A DNA stretch of 64,000 nucleotides from Solea solea (taxonomy: Eukaryota > Chordata > Actinopteri > Pleuronectiformes > Soleidae), in NCBI RefSeq assembly GCF_958295425.1, contig NC_081153.1, positions 14,723,001 to 14,787,000 on the forward strand, given 5' to 3'. The notes under the pieces are model-generated. The model did no database searches and was not told the DNA's origin. It saw only the letters and a program-made list of their open reading frames with translations. The translations under genes and the position numbers were made by a program. This document shows positions 41,987 through 47,110 of the stretch, piece after piece. How positions within the stretch are numbered: the first letter of the stretch is position 1; every line of letters starts with the position of its first letter.

Positions 41987-44900
41987 GGAAGGCAATGTGC
42001 ATTAGGGCGATTACAATATCAGCCGACTCCAGATGGAGGCAGGAAAATAAACAGTGGAGAGAGCGGGGGAACAGACATCATGAGAAGAAGCCTAGAGAGA
42101 TTCTGTGTGTGTGTGTGTGTGTGTGGCAGTCTGTCTGTATGTGATACACTTAGAGAAAGTGAAGTTAATTAGCAACTCAGTCCCAGTCTATATACAGAGG
42201 ACTAAGAGGGCAGTGTGTGTGTGTGTGTGTGTGTGTGTTTACACTATGGTGCCCTTCACAGGTCTATCAGTGTGTGCCGTAGCCACCGTGAACAATCGTG
42301 GACACGGGGCTACATCCGACGCCACTGCGCTTTTATATGATTCAGATGCATTTCCAAGTGCAATCGGCTCCATATCAGAAGCAAAAGTCACTGAAAGTAA
42401 GTGTTAACAGAGCTTTTACTCCAAAGCGGACAGTCAAGTCGGAGCCAAGTCCAATCTGGTTGTGAACGCAGGTTCAAAGGTCTCCGAGGAAAAAAACGGA
42501 GCCAGCAGCATTTTTAAGATTCTTTGAAAATGCCTGTGTTGGTTTATAAAAACAGGCAATCTCTGGAGGTAAGTGCAGTGTTGTGTGGACGCAGCCAAGG
42601 GTAGCCATTGTTCACCTGTCTCTATGATACTGAAGAAGGTGGAGACGTGTCACGTGTCCACTGAATTCATATCAAAACAATGTCCTCTTTTGCTAAACAG
42701 CTCTGAAGTGTGAAAACCCGTGAAGACTTTACTGCGTCTATGAAACGTGATGAATCGTCACACTCTGCCCTATCGGCTTCTTCCTCAGTTGCCCTATAAG
42801 TCTCGTGTTATCTCGAGTAAAAACATGAAAAAGGCCAATAAAATCGGTTTGTAGTGCTCACTGTTGACTTTGACATTAAATAATCCCCCCGTAAAGGCCA
42901 ACTCACAGCCACAATAAAGCGAGGCCGCTGCTCGCTTTTGTGAGCACACGAGAGCGAGTGCGCTAAAAAACGAACGTGTGCACGGAAAAAAGAAAACACA
43001 TACCTGCGAGTCCTTCTATGCCTCTGCTGCTCTTTCATGGGTGATGAAATTCAATAAGCACTGAAGAGAACTGCCCTCACGCTGATAACCATCAATGGGC
43101 CTATTGATCGACAAGGACACAAGTGTGTGTGTGTGTGTGTTTGTGCGCACGCTCACACTCACACACACACACCAGTTCCATCTATTATTCACTGTGGGAC
43201 TTGGTAACAGACGGCTCTGAATAATCATAACAGATCTATACATCTGGACGGAGTGCACGGAAATAAAAATCCAAAACACCGTCCACCTTCACCTTCATAC
43301 ATTACATCACAGCTCAGTTACTGAGCAAACATGACAATCGACAGCATTTATAGCGACGATCAGACCAGATTATACTAATCTGATATTTGTAGTGTATAGG
43401 ATAGCAGTATTTAATGTTGAAATCATGGATAAAGTTGTTTAAACTGTCTCCATTTGCTTCATTTATCCGCCCTATAAATAAAACTATGAATTCAGGTAAT
43501 GATTGCAGCCACTCCAAGTAAGGTAACGTGTATTTGTTTCTGCATTAAAAAAAAAGAAAAAGAAAAAAAAAAAGATGTCTCTACATAAGCACAGTTAAAC
43601 AGAATATGTTTCCGGGCAACATAGTGCACGACTGCATAAGGAGAGCTTTGAATAAACAGGCGTCCTGGTGGGTGAATCATTTGTCTAAATGTAGCAAAGA
43701 CAAAAAAAAAAAAGAAGAAGCATAAAACCTTCCACCTGATACAGAAATACACAAGGGGGCTTCACCGTGTGGCCTGCATATTAACTCTGTTGAGTCATCA
43801 TCACTTTCTCATATTATTCATATATCAAATCTGGAGAGCTTCCAAATGCACGCGCTCGTGTGTGTGTGTGTGTGTGCGTCACACTTAAAAGAAGAGCTTT
43901 GTAATAACATCCGTGCACTTTTTCCTCTTTTTAATAACAGTCATTTATTGTCTGAAGCCGTGCTGTAAATGCTGTGTTTGGGTGCACTACCGCACATGAG
44001 CTGTTGCTATAAAAAAAGAAGAAGTAAAAATGCAGATGGAGGAGTGTGAGTGTCATCACACTTTTTTTTTTTTTCCTCTCCACTTGACAGCTTTTGGTTT
44101 TCTGTGCAACTGTGTGTGTGTGTGAAGGTGATAATAAAATGGCTGCCATCATTTTTTTTTGCAGGGCCACATCCGTGTCTGCGAGCAGTGGTCTGCTGCA
44201 GTTAACCCTCCAGCCTGGGAGCGTGAGGGGGGTGGTGGGTGTGTGGGGGGGACAGGTGTGAGGCAGGCTGCCCGGCTGGGCAGATGGCTGAATCTGCAGA
44301 GCCCCAAACTGTTAGCAACTCACATTAATACAAGCCTGTTTATACAGCGCGCGCACGGCGAGGCGTGCGCGTGCGTGCATGTCACAACGTACACAGTGAC
44401 AGCACTGATCACTGACTCTCCCCACTCATCACCAGCTTTGTTTACCTTTCATTGACTCCTTCTCTTTCTGTGTTTCGCCCGCTCTTTATCTCCATAAACA
44501 CACACACTCCAGGTATAATGGTCTTTTCAGCCAGGGCACTACTTTAATGGAAGTCCCAGTGATTAAAGAATAGTTAAAAAAACAGTTAATGGTACCCAAT
44601 TTGAATTGTATGGTCACTACAGCAAATAATAATGAATTATGTCAATTATAAGACTGGAAAATATTGACTTAAAGGACACAGACTACTGAAAACATCTGGC
44701 TTTCCTACATGTAACACATCACAGGCTGCAGCAGCAGTGGGTCAAGCTTTTGGAAGCAGGTAACAATCGCCCTCTTGGATGCCTACAAAGCTTTGCATTG
44801 GACTATCTGGCCTGCATCAAAATATCCGAAGCTCTGTGTGTCTCCAGGAGAGATGTTTTCCTGCCTCTCTAATCCAAACCATGACAACAGTTCAGCGAGA

Positions 44901-46001
44901 ACATGGACAGGATTGAGCCCAGCAGCCTCCCTGGCTAACCCGCATGTCTGCTCTTTTCCCAGTTGGGGTAAACGTTCCCACCGGAGTAAAATATAGCACA
45001 AACCCTTCAATTGCAACTCTACGCCACTCCATTTAAAAAGGAATCTGTTTCCTTTTCTTCTTTGTTTTTGATGCCTTCTCTCGGCTCATGGTTGTGTGAG
45101 GATGACAAAGTCGCAGCGGGTGGAGATGGAAACTTCACATGGACCTGAGAGGATGATGGGTTTGACGGTTTGTAACAGAGTGTTTGTTTTGTTTTGTTTT
45201 TTTAAATGAAAAAACAAAACAAAAACTGCTGCATTAAAAAAAAATTCCACCACAACACCAAAAAACACAGTTTCTGGGAAAAGAATGACTAATCACAAAA
45301 CATGTAGACGTTTCTTCTTATTTTTAAAAAAACAAAACAAAACTAATTTTATCAGACTGAATTGACAGAGACTACTCAGCTGTTCACAGCTCAGAGGTGA
45401 AGGTTACTTTCAGATCCTCATCTTATACTTGACCAGTCAACGTGAGTCTCCTGTTGCCCAAGGACGTCTCTCCGTCCTGCACAGTTCAAAGCTCATGAAT
45501 TGATAAGTGCTTTGACTGTGGCACAGCGGGGACAGCTGCGCAATGATGTCTCCATTTAACCATCTGAGCTGGTCATTTGTGGAGAGCTAATTATTCTGTC
45601 ACGAGCCGATTATTGCCCGATCCTCAGATTCCAAGTGTCCAAATTGTTGAGTTTTAACGTCGTAAAGTCATTTCTTTAATACACTGATATGATTTATAAT
45701 AACAAAAAGTGATATAACCACAGCATTACTGGCACACGTTGTTCGCTAAAAATAAAATCGAATTTTGAAAATGAATTAAAACAAAGAAGAATTTGTTTGA
45801 ATTCCACGCGTGTACATTGTCACTGTTTACCGACATAAACAGCGCATATGTTAATCTACAATAAACACAGAAGGAAATCAGCGTTTTCGTGGCGCTGCTG
45901 TTCGTAGTTTGGCGCACGACAAGGCGCAACTGTGGACACGAGAAGCAGCGCAGAAGGAAAGAGCTTCACTTACACTGAAAAGAGGCAGAAATTCCCACCA
46001 T
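336..46001 (-). CDS. runx1t1: runx1t1 (ETO/MTG8) co-repressor, 5' part, eight coding exons
   Basis: Spliced CDS: complement of 46001-45974, 13885-13748, 11881-11640, 9248-9159, 6032-5851, 2824-2562, 1188-1100 and 537-336. All introns are GT-AG and all phases agree, giving 1234 nt (411 codons plus one base) with no stop. The protein is recognised from signature stretches such as [34 protein letters not shown] and [18 protein letters not shown]. Runx1t1 is a nuclear adaptor of the MTG family that links DNA-bound factors to NCoR/SMRT, Sin3 and histone deacetylases. The N-terminal wording (MPDSP, TMPPPP) favours RUNX1T1 over the paralogues CBFA2T2 and CBFA2T3. Seen here: the PST-rich N-terminus, NHR1/TAFH and NHR2. 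NHR3 and the MYND finger (NHR4) are beyond the left edge. The gene is intact as far as it can be followed. Identity is strong; the choice of first exon is inferred. Confidence 0.93.
538..1099 (-). other. runx1t1 intron between the two NHR2 exons
   Basis: A 562-nt intron with donor GTAAGA and acceptor CCCCCCAG. The acceptor-side polypyrimidine tract is an unusual C run (G-rich on the plus strand, 541-559). It contains a (TG)15 microsatellite at 738-767. No other feature was seen. Confidence 0.8.
738..767. repeat. (TG)15 microsatellite
   Basis: An uninterrupted TG run in the short intron between the NHR2 exons. Direct read. Confidence 0.97.
1100..1188 (-). CDS. runx1t1: runx1t1 exon: first half of NHR2
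   Basis: The exon reads (G)[29 protein letters not shown] between acceptor TTACAG and donor CAT/GTAAGA. It is 89 nt: two bases complete a split glycine codon, then 29 codons follow. [23 protein letters not shown] is the start of the NHR2 tetramerisation helix of the ETO family. A small insertion relative to the mammalian GLHGTRQEE is visible ([10 protein letters not shown]). Confidence 0.95.
1477..1580 (+). repeat. Teleost dispersed repeat fragment (family A)
   Basis: It carries the recurring family wording: CCTTTCTGCATGGAGTTTGC, then a GGTAAATTGG and CTCTAAATTGACCGTAGGTG stretch, then GAGAGTGAATGGTTGTTTG. Related copies occur at 15525-15892, 37060-37335, 46790-47110, 53085-53198 and 60849-61092 in both orientations. 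This copy is truncated at both ends. The family resembles a common fish retroposon tail, but I cannot name it with certainty. Confidence 0.75.
1585..2440 (+). repeat. Dispersed repeat (family B) interrupted by a TTAA element
   Basis: The left half (1585-1702) carries AAGCTTCTTAAATGTGAATA, TTTCTTTGCTC and AACAAAGAAATCATTAA. The right half (2295-2440) carries GACATTTGAGAACATCATC, CGATCAACATTTTTTAA and ATTAATCGCTTAATCGAGAA. The second copy at 55730-55920 is antisense and shows the same left half, with the AATCGATTAATAG type of end. The 42-bp minisatellite at 53.4-54.4 kb is built from the AATGTGAATATTTTCT part of this family. The two halves are contiguous if the 1703-2294 insert and one TTAA are ignored. 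Confidence 0.75.
1703..2294 (+). mobile_element. TTAA-flanked non-autonomous DNA transposon (piggyBac-like MITE)
   Basis: A 592-bp element flanked by TTAA at 1699-1702 and 2295-2298. The termini are inverted: AGGTGACATAGA at the left and TCTATGTCGCCT at the right (reverse complement AGGCGACATAGA, one mismatch in 12). No transposase ORF is present. The interior is more CpG-rich than its surroundings and contains two similar GGCCAATCACAG stretches (about 2078 and 2115). A TTAA target duplication is typical of piggyBac-type elements, so the class is inferred from that. Confidence 0.75.
2562..2824 (-). CDS. runx1t1: runx1t1 exon: proline-rich linker between NHR1 and NHR2
   Basis: A 263-nt exon between acceptor CCCCAG and donor ATCG/GTGAGA. 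It reads (R)[78 protein letters not shown] and [18 protein letters not shown] and [15 protein letters not shown] are invariant-looking ETO family stretches in the serine/proline-rich linker. The segment after NYRH differs from mammals ([14 protein letters not shown]), a plausible fish variation. Phase 2 enters and phase 1 leaves, both agreeing with the neighbouring exons. Confidence 0.95.
2825..5850 (-). other. runx1t1 intron, 3.0 kb
   Basis: No second gene. It contains (CA)n tracts (3706-3728, 4646-4661, 4666-4692, 4841-4867), a CT-rich tract (3451-3482), a C run (about 3633-3645), and a possible SINE tail near 3837-3945 with AAAAGCGCTATATATA. The stretch 4360-4580 is free of obvious repeats. 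No exon-like frame with splice sites was found. Confidence 0.7.
5851..6032 (-). CDS. runx1t1: runx1t1 exon: end of NHR1 (TAFH)
   Basis: A 182-nt exon between acceptor TTCTAG and donor ACAG/GTGGGT. It reads [40 protein letters not shown] and [20 protein letters not shown]. The first part closes the TAFH/NHR1 helix bundle, which in ETO binds E-protein activation domains and other partners. The second part opens the linker. The only clear change from the mammalian protein in this exon is DTSTTSP where mammals have DASTTSP. A 196-codon open frame on the other strand here is an antisense shadow. Confidence 0.96.
6033..9158 (-). other. runx1t1 intron, 3.1 kb
   Basis: No second gene. On the plus strand 7860-8350 and 8850-9010 are purine-rich, so the transcript strand is pyrimidine-rich, and a (GA)n run lies at about 8103-8120. 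Between 6900 and 7420 the sequence is not simple repeat and includes short AT-rich homeodomain-like motifs, for example CATTAATTAG at about 7201. It is a possible conserved non-coding stretch, unproven. Confidence 0.65.
9159..9248 (-). CDS. runx1t1: runx1t1 exon: middle of NHR1 (TAFH)
   Basis: An exactly 30-codon exon, phase 0 on both sides: [20 protein letters not shown] then [10 protein letters not shown]. The acceptor is CCAG and the donor is AAG/GTAAGC. It is identical, as far as I can tell, to the vertebrate ETO TAFH core. Because it is phase-neutral, skipping it would keep the frame while destroying NHR1. Confidence 0.97.
9568..9791. mobile_element. TTAA-flanked MITE, family P1, complete copy
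   Basis: A 224-bp element between TTAA at 9564-9567 and 9792-9795. It begins CCCTTTAACACC and ends GGTGTTAAAGGG, perfect 12-bp inverted termini. No ORF for a transposase. TTAA plus CCCT termini fit the piggyBac type. Relatives in this window lie at 27756-27985, 35925-36352, 50615-51215 and 53004-53085. Confidence 0.85.
10292..10308 (+). repeat. G17 homopolymer
   Basis: Seventeen consecutive G on the plus strand, within an intron. It is prone to assembly error and to polymorphism. Confidence 0.9.
11640..11881 (-). CDS. runx1t1: runx1t1 exon: PST region and start of NHR1 (TAFH)
   Basis: A 242-nt exon between acceptor TTGCAG and donor GTG/GTGAGT. It reads (L)[60 protein letters not shown] and [20 protein letters not shown]. 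The first half is the serine-rich N-terminal region with a run of seven serines. From [13 protein letters not shown] onward it is the first helices of TAFH. It joins the next exon without a split codon. A plus-strand (CA)n begins right next to the donor, inside the intron. Confidence 0.97.
11882..13747 (-). other. runx1t1 intron, 1.9 kb
   Basis: No second gene. It contains a C16 run (about 12097-12112), a (TG)n (12333-12360), a G-rich run near 12689-12698 and a C11 run (13580-13590). 12850-13160 is non-repetitive with moderate CpG, and holds an open frame without homology that I can recognise. Confidence 0.7.
13748..13885 (-). CDS. runx1t1: runx1t1 exon 2 with the MPDSP start codon
   Basis: A 138-nt exon between acceptor TTTCAG and donor ACTT/GTAAGT. 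It reads xRTGKRST then [20 protein letters not shown] and [17 protein letters not shown]. The ATG of MPDSP is at 13862-13860 in a good Kozak context (CCACCATGC), so this is likely the start of the shorter isoform, with upstream exons supplying 5' UTR. Mammals read RTEKHSTMPDSPVDVKTQS here. The first codon is split, and its identity (D or Y) depends on which first exon is spliced on. Confidence 0.96.
13905..13942 (+). repeat. (GAA)n/purine tract next to the exon 2 acceptor
   Basis: GAAGAAGAAGGAGAAG-type repeat on the plus strand. It reads as a CTT/CTC pyrimidine tract on the gene strand, about 20 nt upstream of the exon 2 acceptor, and so doubles as its polypyrimidine tract. Confidence 0.85.
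14967..14993 (+). repeat. (CTG)9 trinucleotide repeat
   Basis: Nine CTG units (CAG on the transcript strand) in intron 1, about 1.1 kb upstream of exon 2. Direct read. Confidence 0.95.
15470..15892 (+). repeat. Dispersed repeat family A with inverted ends
   Basis: The body (15575-15892) is plus-oriented: AAAAAGACCCGGGTTCACAA, TGTATGGAGTTTGCATATAC, AAACATGCAGACGG, GTGAGAGTGAATGGCTGTT, ending GACCCTCATGTGGAGGATGA and GTGAATGAATG. Just upstream (15525-15570) the same tail lies inverted: ATTCATTCACC, TACCACTTTTATCCTCCACG and GAGGGTCACTGG. A further inverted tail fragment ending CTACCACTTTA lies at 15470-15499. The tails flank the body as an imperfect inverted repeat. Confidence 0.75.
16080..16102 (+). 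repeat. (GACA)n microsatellite
   Basis: About five and a half GACA units in intron 1. Direct read. Confidence 0.9.
19962..20000 (+). repeat. CA-rich tract, one of many in 19.1-20.4 kb
   Basis: Between 19.1 and 20.4 kb the sequence is mostly simple repeat: TG 19181-19202, CA 19456-19474, CA 19604-19632, GA 19741-19801, CA/CG 19962-20000, CT 20340-20402. These generate several long but meaningless open frames on both strands. Confidence 0.85.
21854..21906. repeat. (TA)26 microsatellite
   Basis: About 26 uninterrupted TA units in intron 1, a self-complementary, cruciform-prone tract. Confidence 0.95.
22142..22550 (+). mobile_element. TTAA-flanked element, family P2, 3' end eroded
   Basis: It begins after TTAA (22138-22141) with CCCTTGGTG and shares long blocks with the copy at 41254-41640: ACTCCTTATATGGAC, CAATCCGATTTTAAACATT, AAGTACTTTTTGCTCAGGTG, AAGACACTCTATAT and ACATAGTAATGT. 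The matching right terminus is not clear here, so the copy is probably truncated or diverged at that end. No transposase ORF. Confidence 0.75.
24226..24262. repeat. (CA)n microsatellite
   Basis: A run of about 18 CA units in intron 1. Several shorter CA/GT runs cluster within 600 bp (24400-24419, 24527-24554, 24682-24703, 24822-24843). Confidence 0.9.
25865..25898. other. Perfect 34-bp palindrome centred on CACGTG
   Basis: The left arm CACGCATGACACAACAC (25865-25881) is exactly repeated in reverse complement at 25882-25898 with no spacer. The centre is an E-box CACGTG. The next outward pair (25864/25899) does not match. It lies in intron 1 just upstream of the composite repeat at 25.95-26.44 kb. 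Possible roles are a cruciform, a dimeric factor site, or the paired terminus of a small mobile element. Confidence 0.95.
25950..26440 (+). repeat. Composite: AGTACTTAAGTA-type DNA-transposon remnant carrying a SINE
   Basis: 25980-26125 has TAAAGTACTGTACTTAAGTA, ATCAAAAGTCATTTTCTGAT and related AAGTACTTAAG wording that I associate with a common fish hAT-type repeat. 26345-26400 (GAGTAACAAGTAACAGAG, AAATGTAGTGGAGTTTC) looks like the rest of it. The tRNA-like SINE at about 26140-26300 lies between the two. The family assignment is from memory of wording and is tentative. Confidence 0.5.
26140..26300 (+). mobile_element. tRNA-derived SINE
   Basis: An A-box-like segment GTCGCTCAGTGGTAGGTC is followed about 35 bp later by a B box (GGTTGTGGGTTCAATTCCTG), the internal RNA polymerase III promoter of a tRNA. 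After it comes CCTTGAGCAAGACACTGAAC, a conserved body sequence of fish SINEs. The tRNA part has no intact cloverleaf, so it is a retroposon and not a tRNA gene. The 3' end is short. Confidence 0.8.
27756..27985 (+). mobile_element. TTAA family P1 fragment
   Basis: It starts after TTAA (27752-27755) with CCCTTTGACACG and shares with the copy at 50615 the blocks TTTGCCCA, TTATTTACAATTGACTGCAT, CATGAACACCAGAT and CAGTATGA. The right terminus is missing. Confidence 0.7.
30032..30066. repeat. (GT)17 microsatellite
   Basis: An uninterrupted GT run in intron 1. Confidence 0.95.
30391..30421 (+). repeat. 8-bp tandem repeat
   Basis: About 3.8 copies of CGCCACCA in intron 1. Direct read. Confidence 0.85.
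32760..32808. repeat. (TG)24 microsatellite
   Basis: About 24 uninterrupted TG units in intron 1, among the longest simple repeats in the window. Confidence 0.95.
35925..36352 (+). mobile_element. TTAA family P1, longer diverged copy
   Basis: It starts after TTAA (35921-35924) with CTCTTTAACACCGAGCGTAT, nearly the same start as 9568 (CCCTTTAACACCGAGCGTAT). Its right half repeats AACATGCAGTAAATTG, AAATAACTGCCAGA and ACAGTTATTCTGGAAAAATG from that copy. The middle has about 200 bp absent from the 9.6-kb copy but present in part in the 50.6-kb copy, in inverted orientation. The right terminus is eroded. Confidence 0.75.
37060..37335 (-). repeat. Dispersed repeat family A, antisense copy
   Basis: CCATCCATCCATCTTTGTCC and CACATGAGGGTCGTGG open the copy. 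ACACCTACGGTCAATTTAG, CATGTTTTTGGACC and ATGCAAACTCCATGCAGG follow: the reverse complement of the family wording at 1477 and 60849. A (CA)n interrupts it at about 37238-37257. Confidence 0.8.
37517..37556. repeat. (TG)20 microsatellite
   Basis: Twenty uninterrupted TG units in intron 1. Confidence 0.95.
40933..41247. mobile_element. hAT-type MITE, complete with 8-bp target duplication
   Basis: A 315-bp element with 14-bp perfect inverted termini (CAGGGGTGTCAAAC and GTTTGACACCCCTG), flanked by the 8-bp direct repeat GTTTAACC at 40925-40932 and 41248-41255. Eight-bp target duplication and CAGGG ends are typical of hAT elements. Inside are the recognisable segments ACGGCCCGTGGCCC and TCCGGCCCACCTGAGATCAA. 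No transposase ORF. A degraded relative is at 55495-55640. Confidence 0.92.
41254..41640 (+). mobile_element. TTAA-flanked element, family P2, complete
   Basis: A 387-bp element between TTAA at 41250-41253 and 41641-41644, starting CCCCTGGTGCACACG and ending TGTTCTCAGGG. Blocks are shared with the copy at 22142. Its left TTAA sits inside the right target duplication of the hAT element, so the hAT inserted across the left edge of this element after it was already in place. Confidence 0.82.
41949..41983. repeat. (TG)17 microsatellite
   Basis: One of several CA/TG runs within 400 bp (41880-41896, 42105-42125, 42213-42239). Confidence 0.9.
45974..46001 (-). CDS. runx1t1: runx1t1 proposed first coding exon (MVGISASFQ)
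   Basis: An ATG at 46001-45999 opens MVGISASFQ plus one base, then a strong donor CAGT/GTAAGTG at 45974. Spliced to 13885 this gives [20 protein letters not shown], in frame with the long isoform path. The Kozak context is weak (C at -3, G at +4). The same frame is open upstream for about 75 codons without another ATG until a stop. Mammalian RUNX1T1 also has alternative short N-termini spliced to this same exon 2 boundary. The call rests on the donor, the phase match and the promoter-like setting, not on a known peptide. Confidence 0.62.
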
Positions 46002-46497
46002 ACGGTTCGTTGATGTGAGAGGGCTAAATAATTTCCAGTCCTTCTGATTACGCGCGAGCTCCAGTCTTTGATCCACTTGTGTCGGGAGGAGGAAAGCTGC
46101 AGAGTCCGGCCAGCTCTCTGCTTGTACACTTCCAGCAGCTCAGAAACGTGCTTCCAACTCCGACTGAAGAAGGAGGACAGTGAAAGAACAGCCACTGGGT
46201 TTACGCAGGATGGAAGAGTCTTGTAAAAAAGAGAAGGAGGAGAGATGAGAAAGAGATGGAGAGGATGGATGCAGCAGTGCGCACGACACCCTCGGATTCT
46301 TTTTCGGCTCGTCTTCGCACTTTCCTCGGGAATCTTTCGAACGCGGAGTTAATCAAGGTCGTAGAAATCGGTCTTTAAAATGGGAGAGAAATAAATGCAG
46401 ACAGCCTCGACACCGGGGCTCCCTGTTCTCTGCGGAGTAGCTGCACTCTGCCTCCAGTCGGCGGTGCGCAGCAGAGCCAGGTGGCGGTGGGCGGGAC

Positions 46498-46556
46498 TGA
46501 AGGAGGAGGAGGAGGAAGAGGAGGAGGAGGGGGGAGGGGGGGGGGGGGGCTAGGGA
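46498..46556 (+). repeat. GGA/G-run purine tract in the promoter region
   Basis: GAAGGAGGAGGAGGAGGAAG continues into GGAGG repeats and a run of 14 or more G. It is pyrimidine (CCT) on the gene strand. It could form a G-quadruplex or triplex, and such tracts are frequent beside CpG promoters. Confidence 0.85.
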
Positions 46557-46789
46557 GGCGACTGGGCAGCATCTGTGTGTCCTAAAACAGGTTGGAAAAA
46601 GCAGGGTCAGGTCGAGTCGAAGTGTTTTCTACTGTGTCAGTGGATCCAGACGCGTTTTTCACGTCAAGGGCTCTCAGGGAAACGAAAAGAAAGTGAGTGT
46701 AATCAAACTAATAAAGGACAAGTTTTCAAGTGTTTCTTGAACGACACGTTTCTTCTGTTCATGCAACCTGGTTTATGTTATATGAATGT

Positions 46790-47110
46790 TTTCATCCATC
46801 AGATCTTCTACCACTTTCTCCTCCACATGAGGGTCACAGCGGGCACCGGTGCCAACACCACCCCTGGACAGGTCTCCAGTCCATCACAGGGCCACATAGA
46901 GGGGGTTTCCTGTTTTTTACGGGGATCTTTTTGACAACGGCAGAGAAAAAGATCATCTACACTTTGTGCCGTTTACGTCTGGAGGTGGCCTTAGACCGTC
47001 CAATTTGCCTAATCTCTAAATCTGCATGTTTGTGGACTGTGGGAGGAAACCGGAGAAAACCCACGGACACATGGGGAGAACATGCAGAAAAAGCCCTTGT
47101 CTGCTGTTAA
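46790..47110 (-). repeat. Dispersed repeat family A, antisense copy near the promoter
   Basis: TTCTACCACTTTCTCCTCCA, CATGAGGGTCACAGCGGG, GGACAGGTCTCCAGTCCATC, ATGTTTGTGGACTGTGGGAG and GAAACCGGAGAAAACCCACG are the reverse complement of the family A sequence. It is the longest antisense copy in the window, 0.8 kb upstream of the first coding exon. Confidence 0.85.

Larger units (their letters stand above)
13886..45973 (-). other. runx1t1 intron 1, 32 kb
   Basis: The large first intron between the proposed alternative first coding exon and exon 2. It is full of microsatellites and short mobile elements, most of them listed separately. I found no ORF with recognisable homology and no RNA gene. 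Stretches that are neither simple repeat nor an obvious transposon, and so candidate regulatory DNA, include 16860-17760, 18600-19130, 29030-29760, 32100-32260, 32960-33320, 34740-34980, 39390-39700 and 40070-40300. The intron may hide other first exons: mammalian RUNX1T1 has several. I looked for the mammalian VKRNTWRALSLVIGDCRKK exon and did not find it, though by eye I could miss it. Confidence 0.75.
45880..46600 (-). promoter_or_regulatory. Candidate runx1t1 promoter and 5' UTR
   Basis: The region around the proposed first exon is clearly richer in CpG than its surroundings (GCGCGAG, TCGGGAG, CGAACGCGG, TTTTTCGGCTCG). It carries a purine tract on the plus strand (46498-46556). A TTTTAAAG A/T-rich motif lies on the gene strand near 46374-46381 and could serve as a weak TATA-like element, but the transcription start cannot be read from sequence alone. 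Confidence 0.5.

Noticed and set aside
41689..42144. 151-codon plus-strand open frame
   Set aside because: Runs through three CA/TG microsatellites; low-complexity peptide, no homology.
45878..46195. 105-codon minus-strand open frame over the first exon, possible upstream ORF
   Set aside because: Its first codon is GTG and it has no ATG. It crosses the donor at 45974 in another frame and would hit a stop in exon 2.
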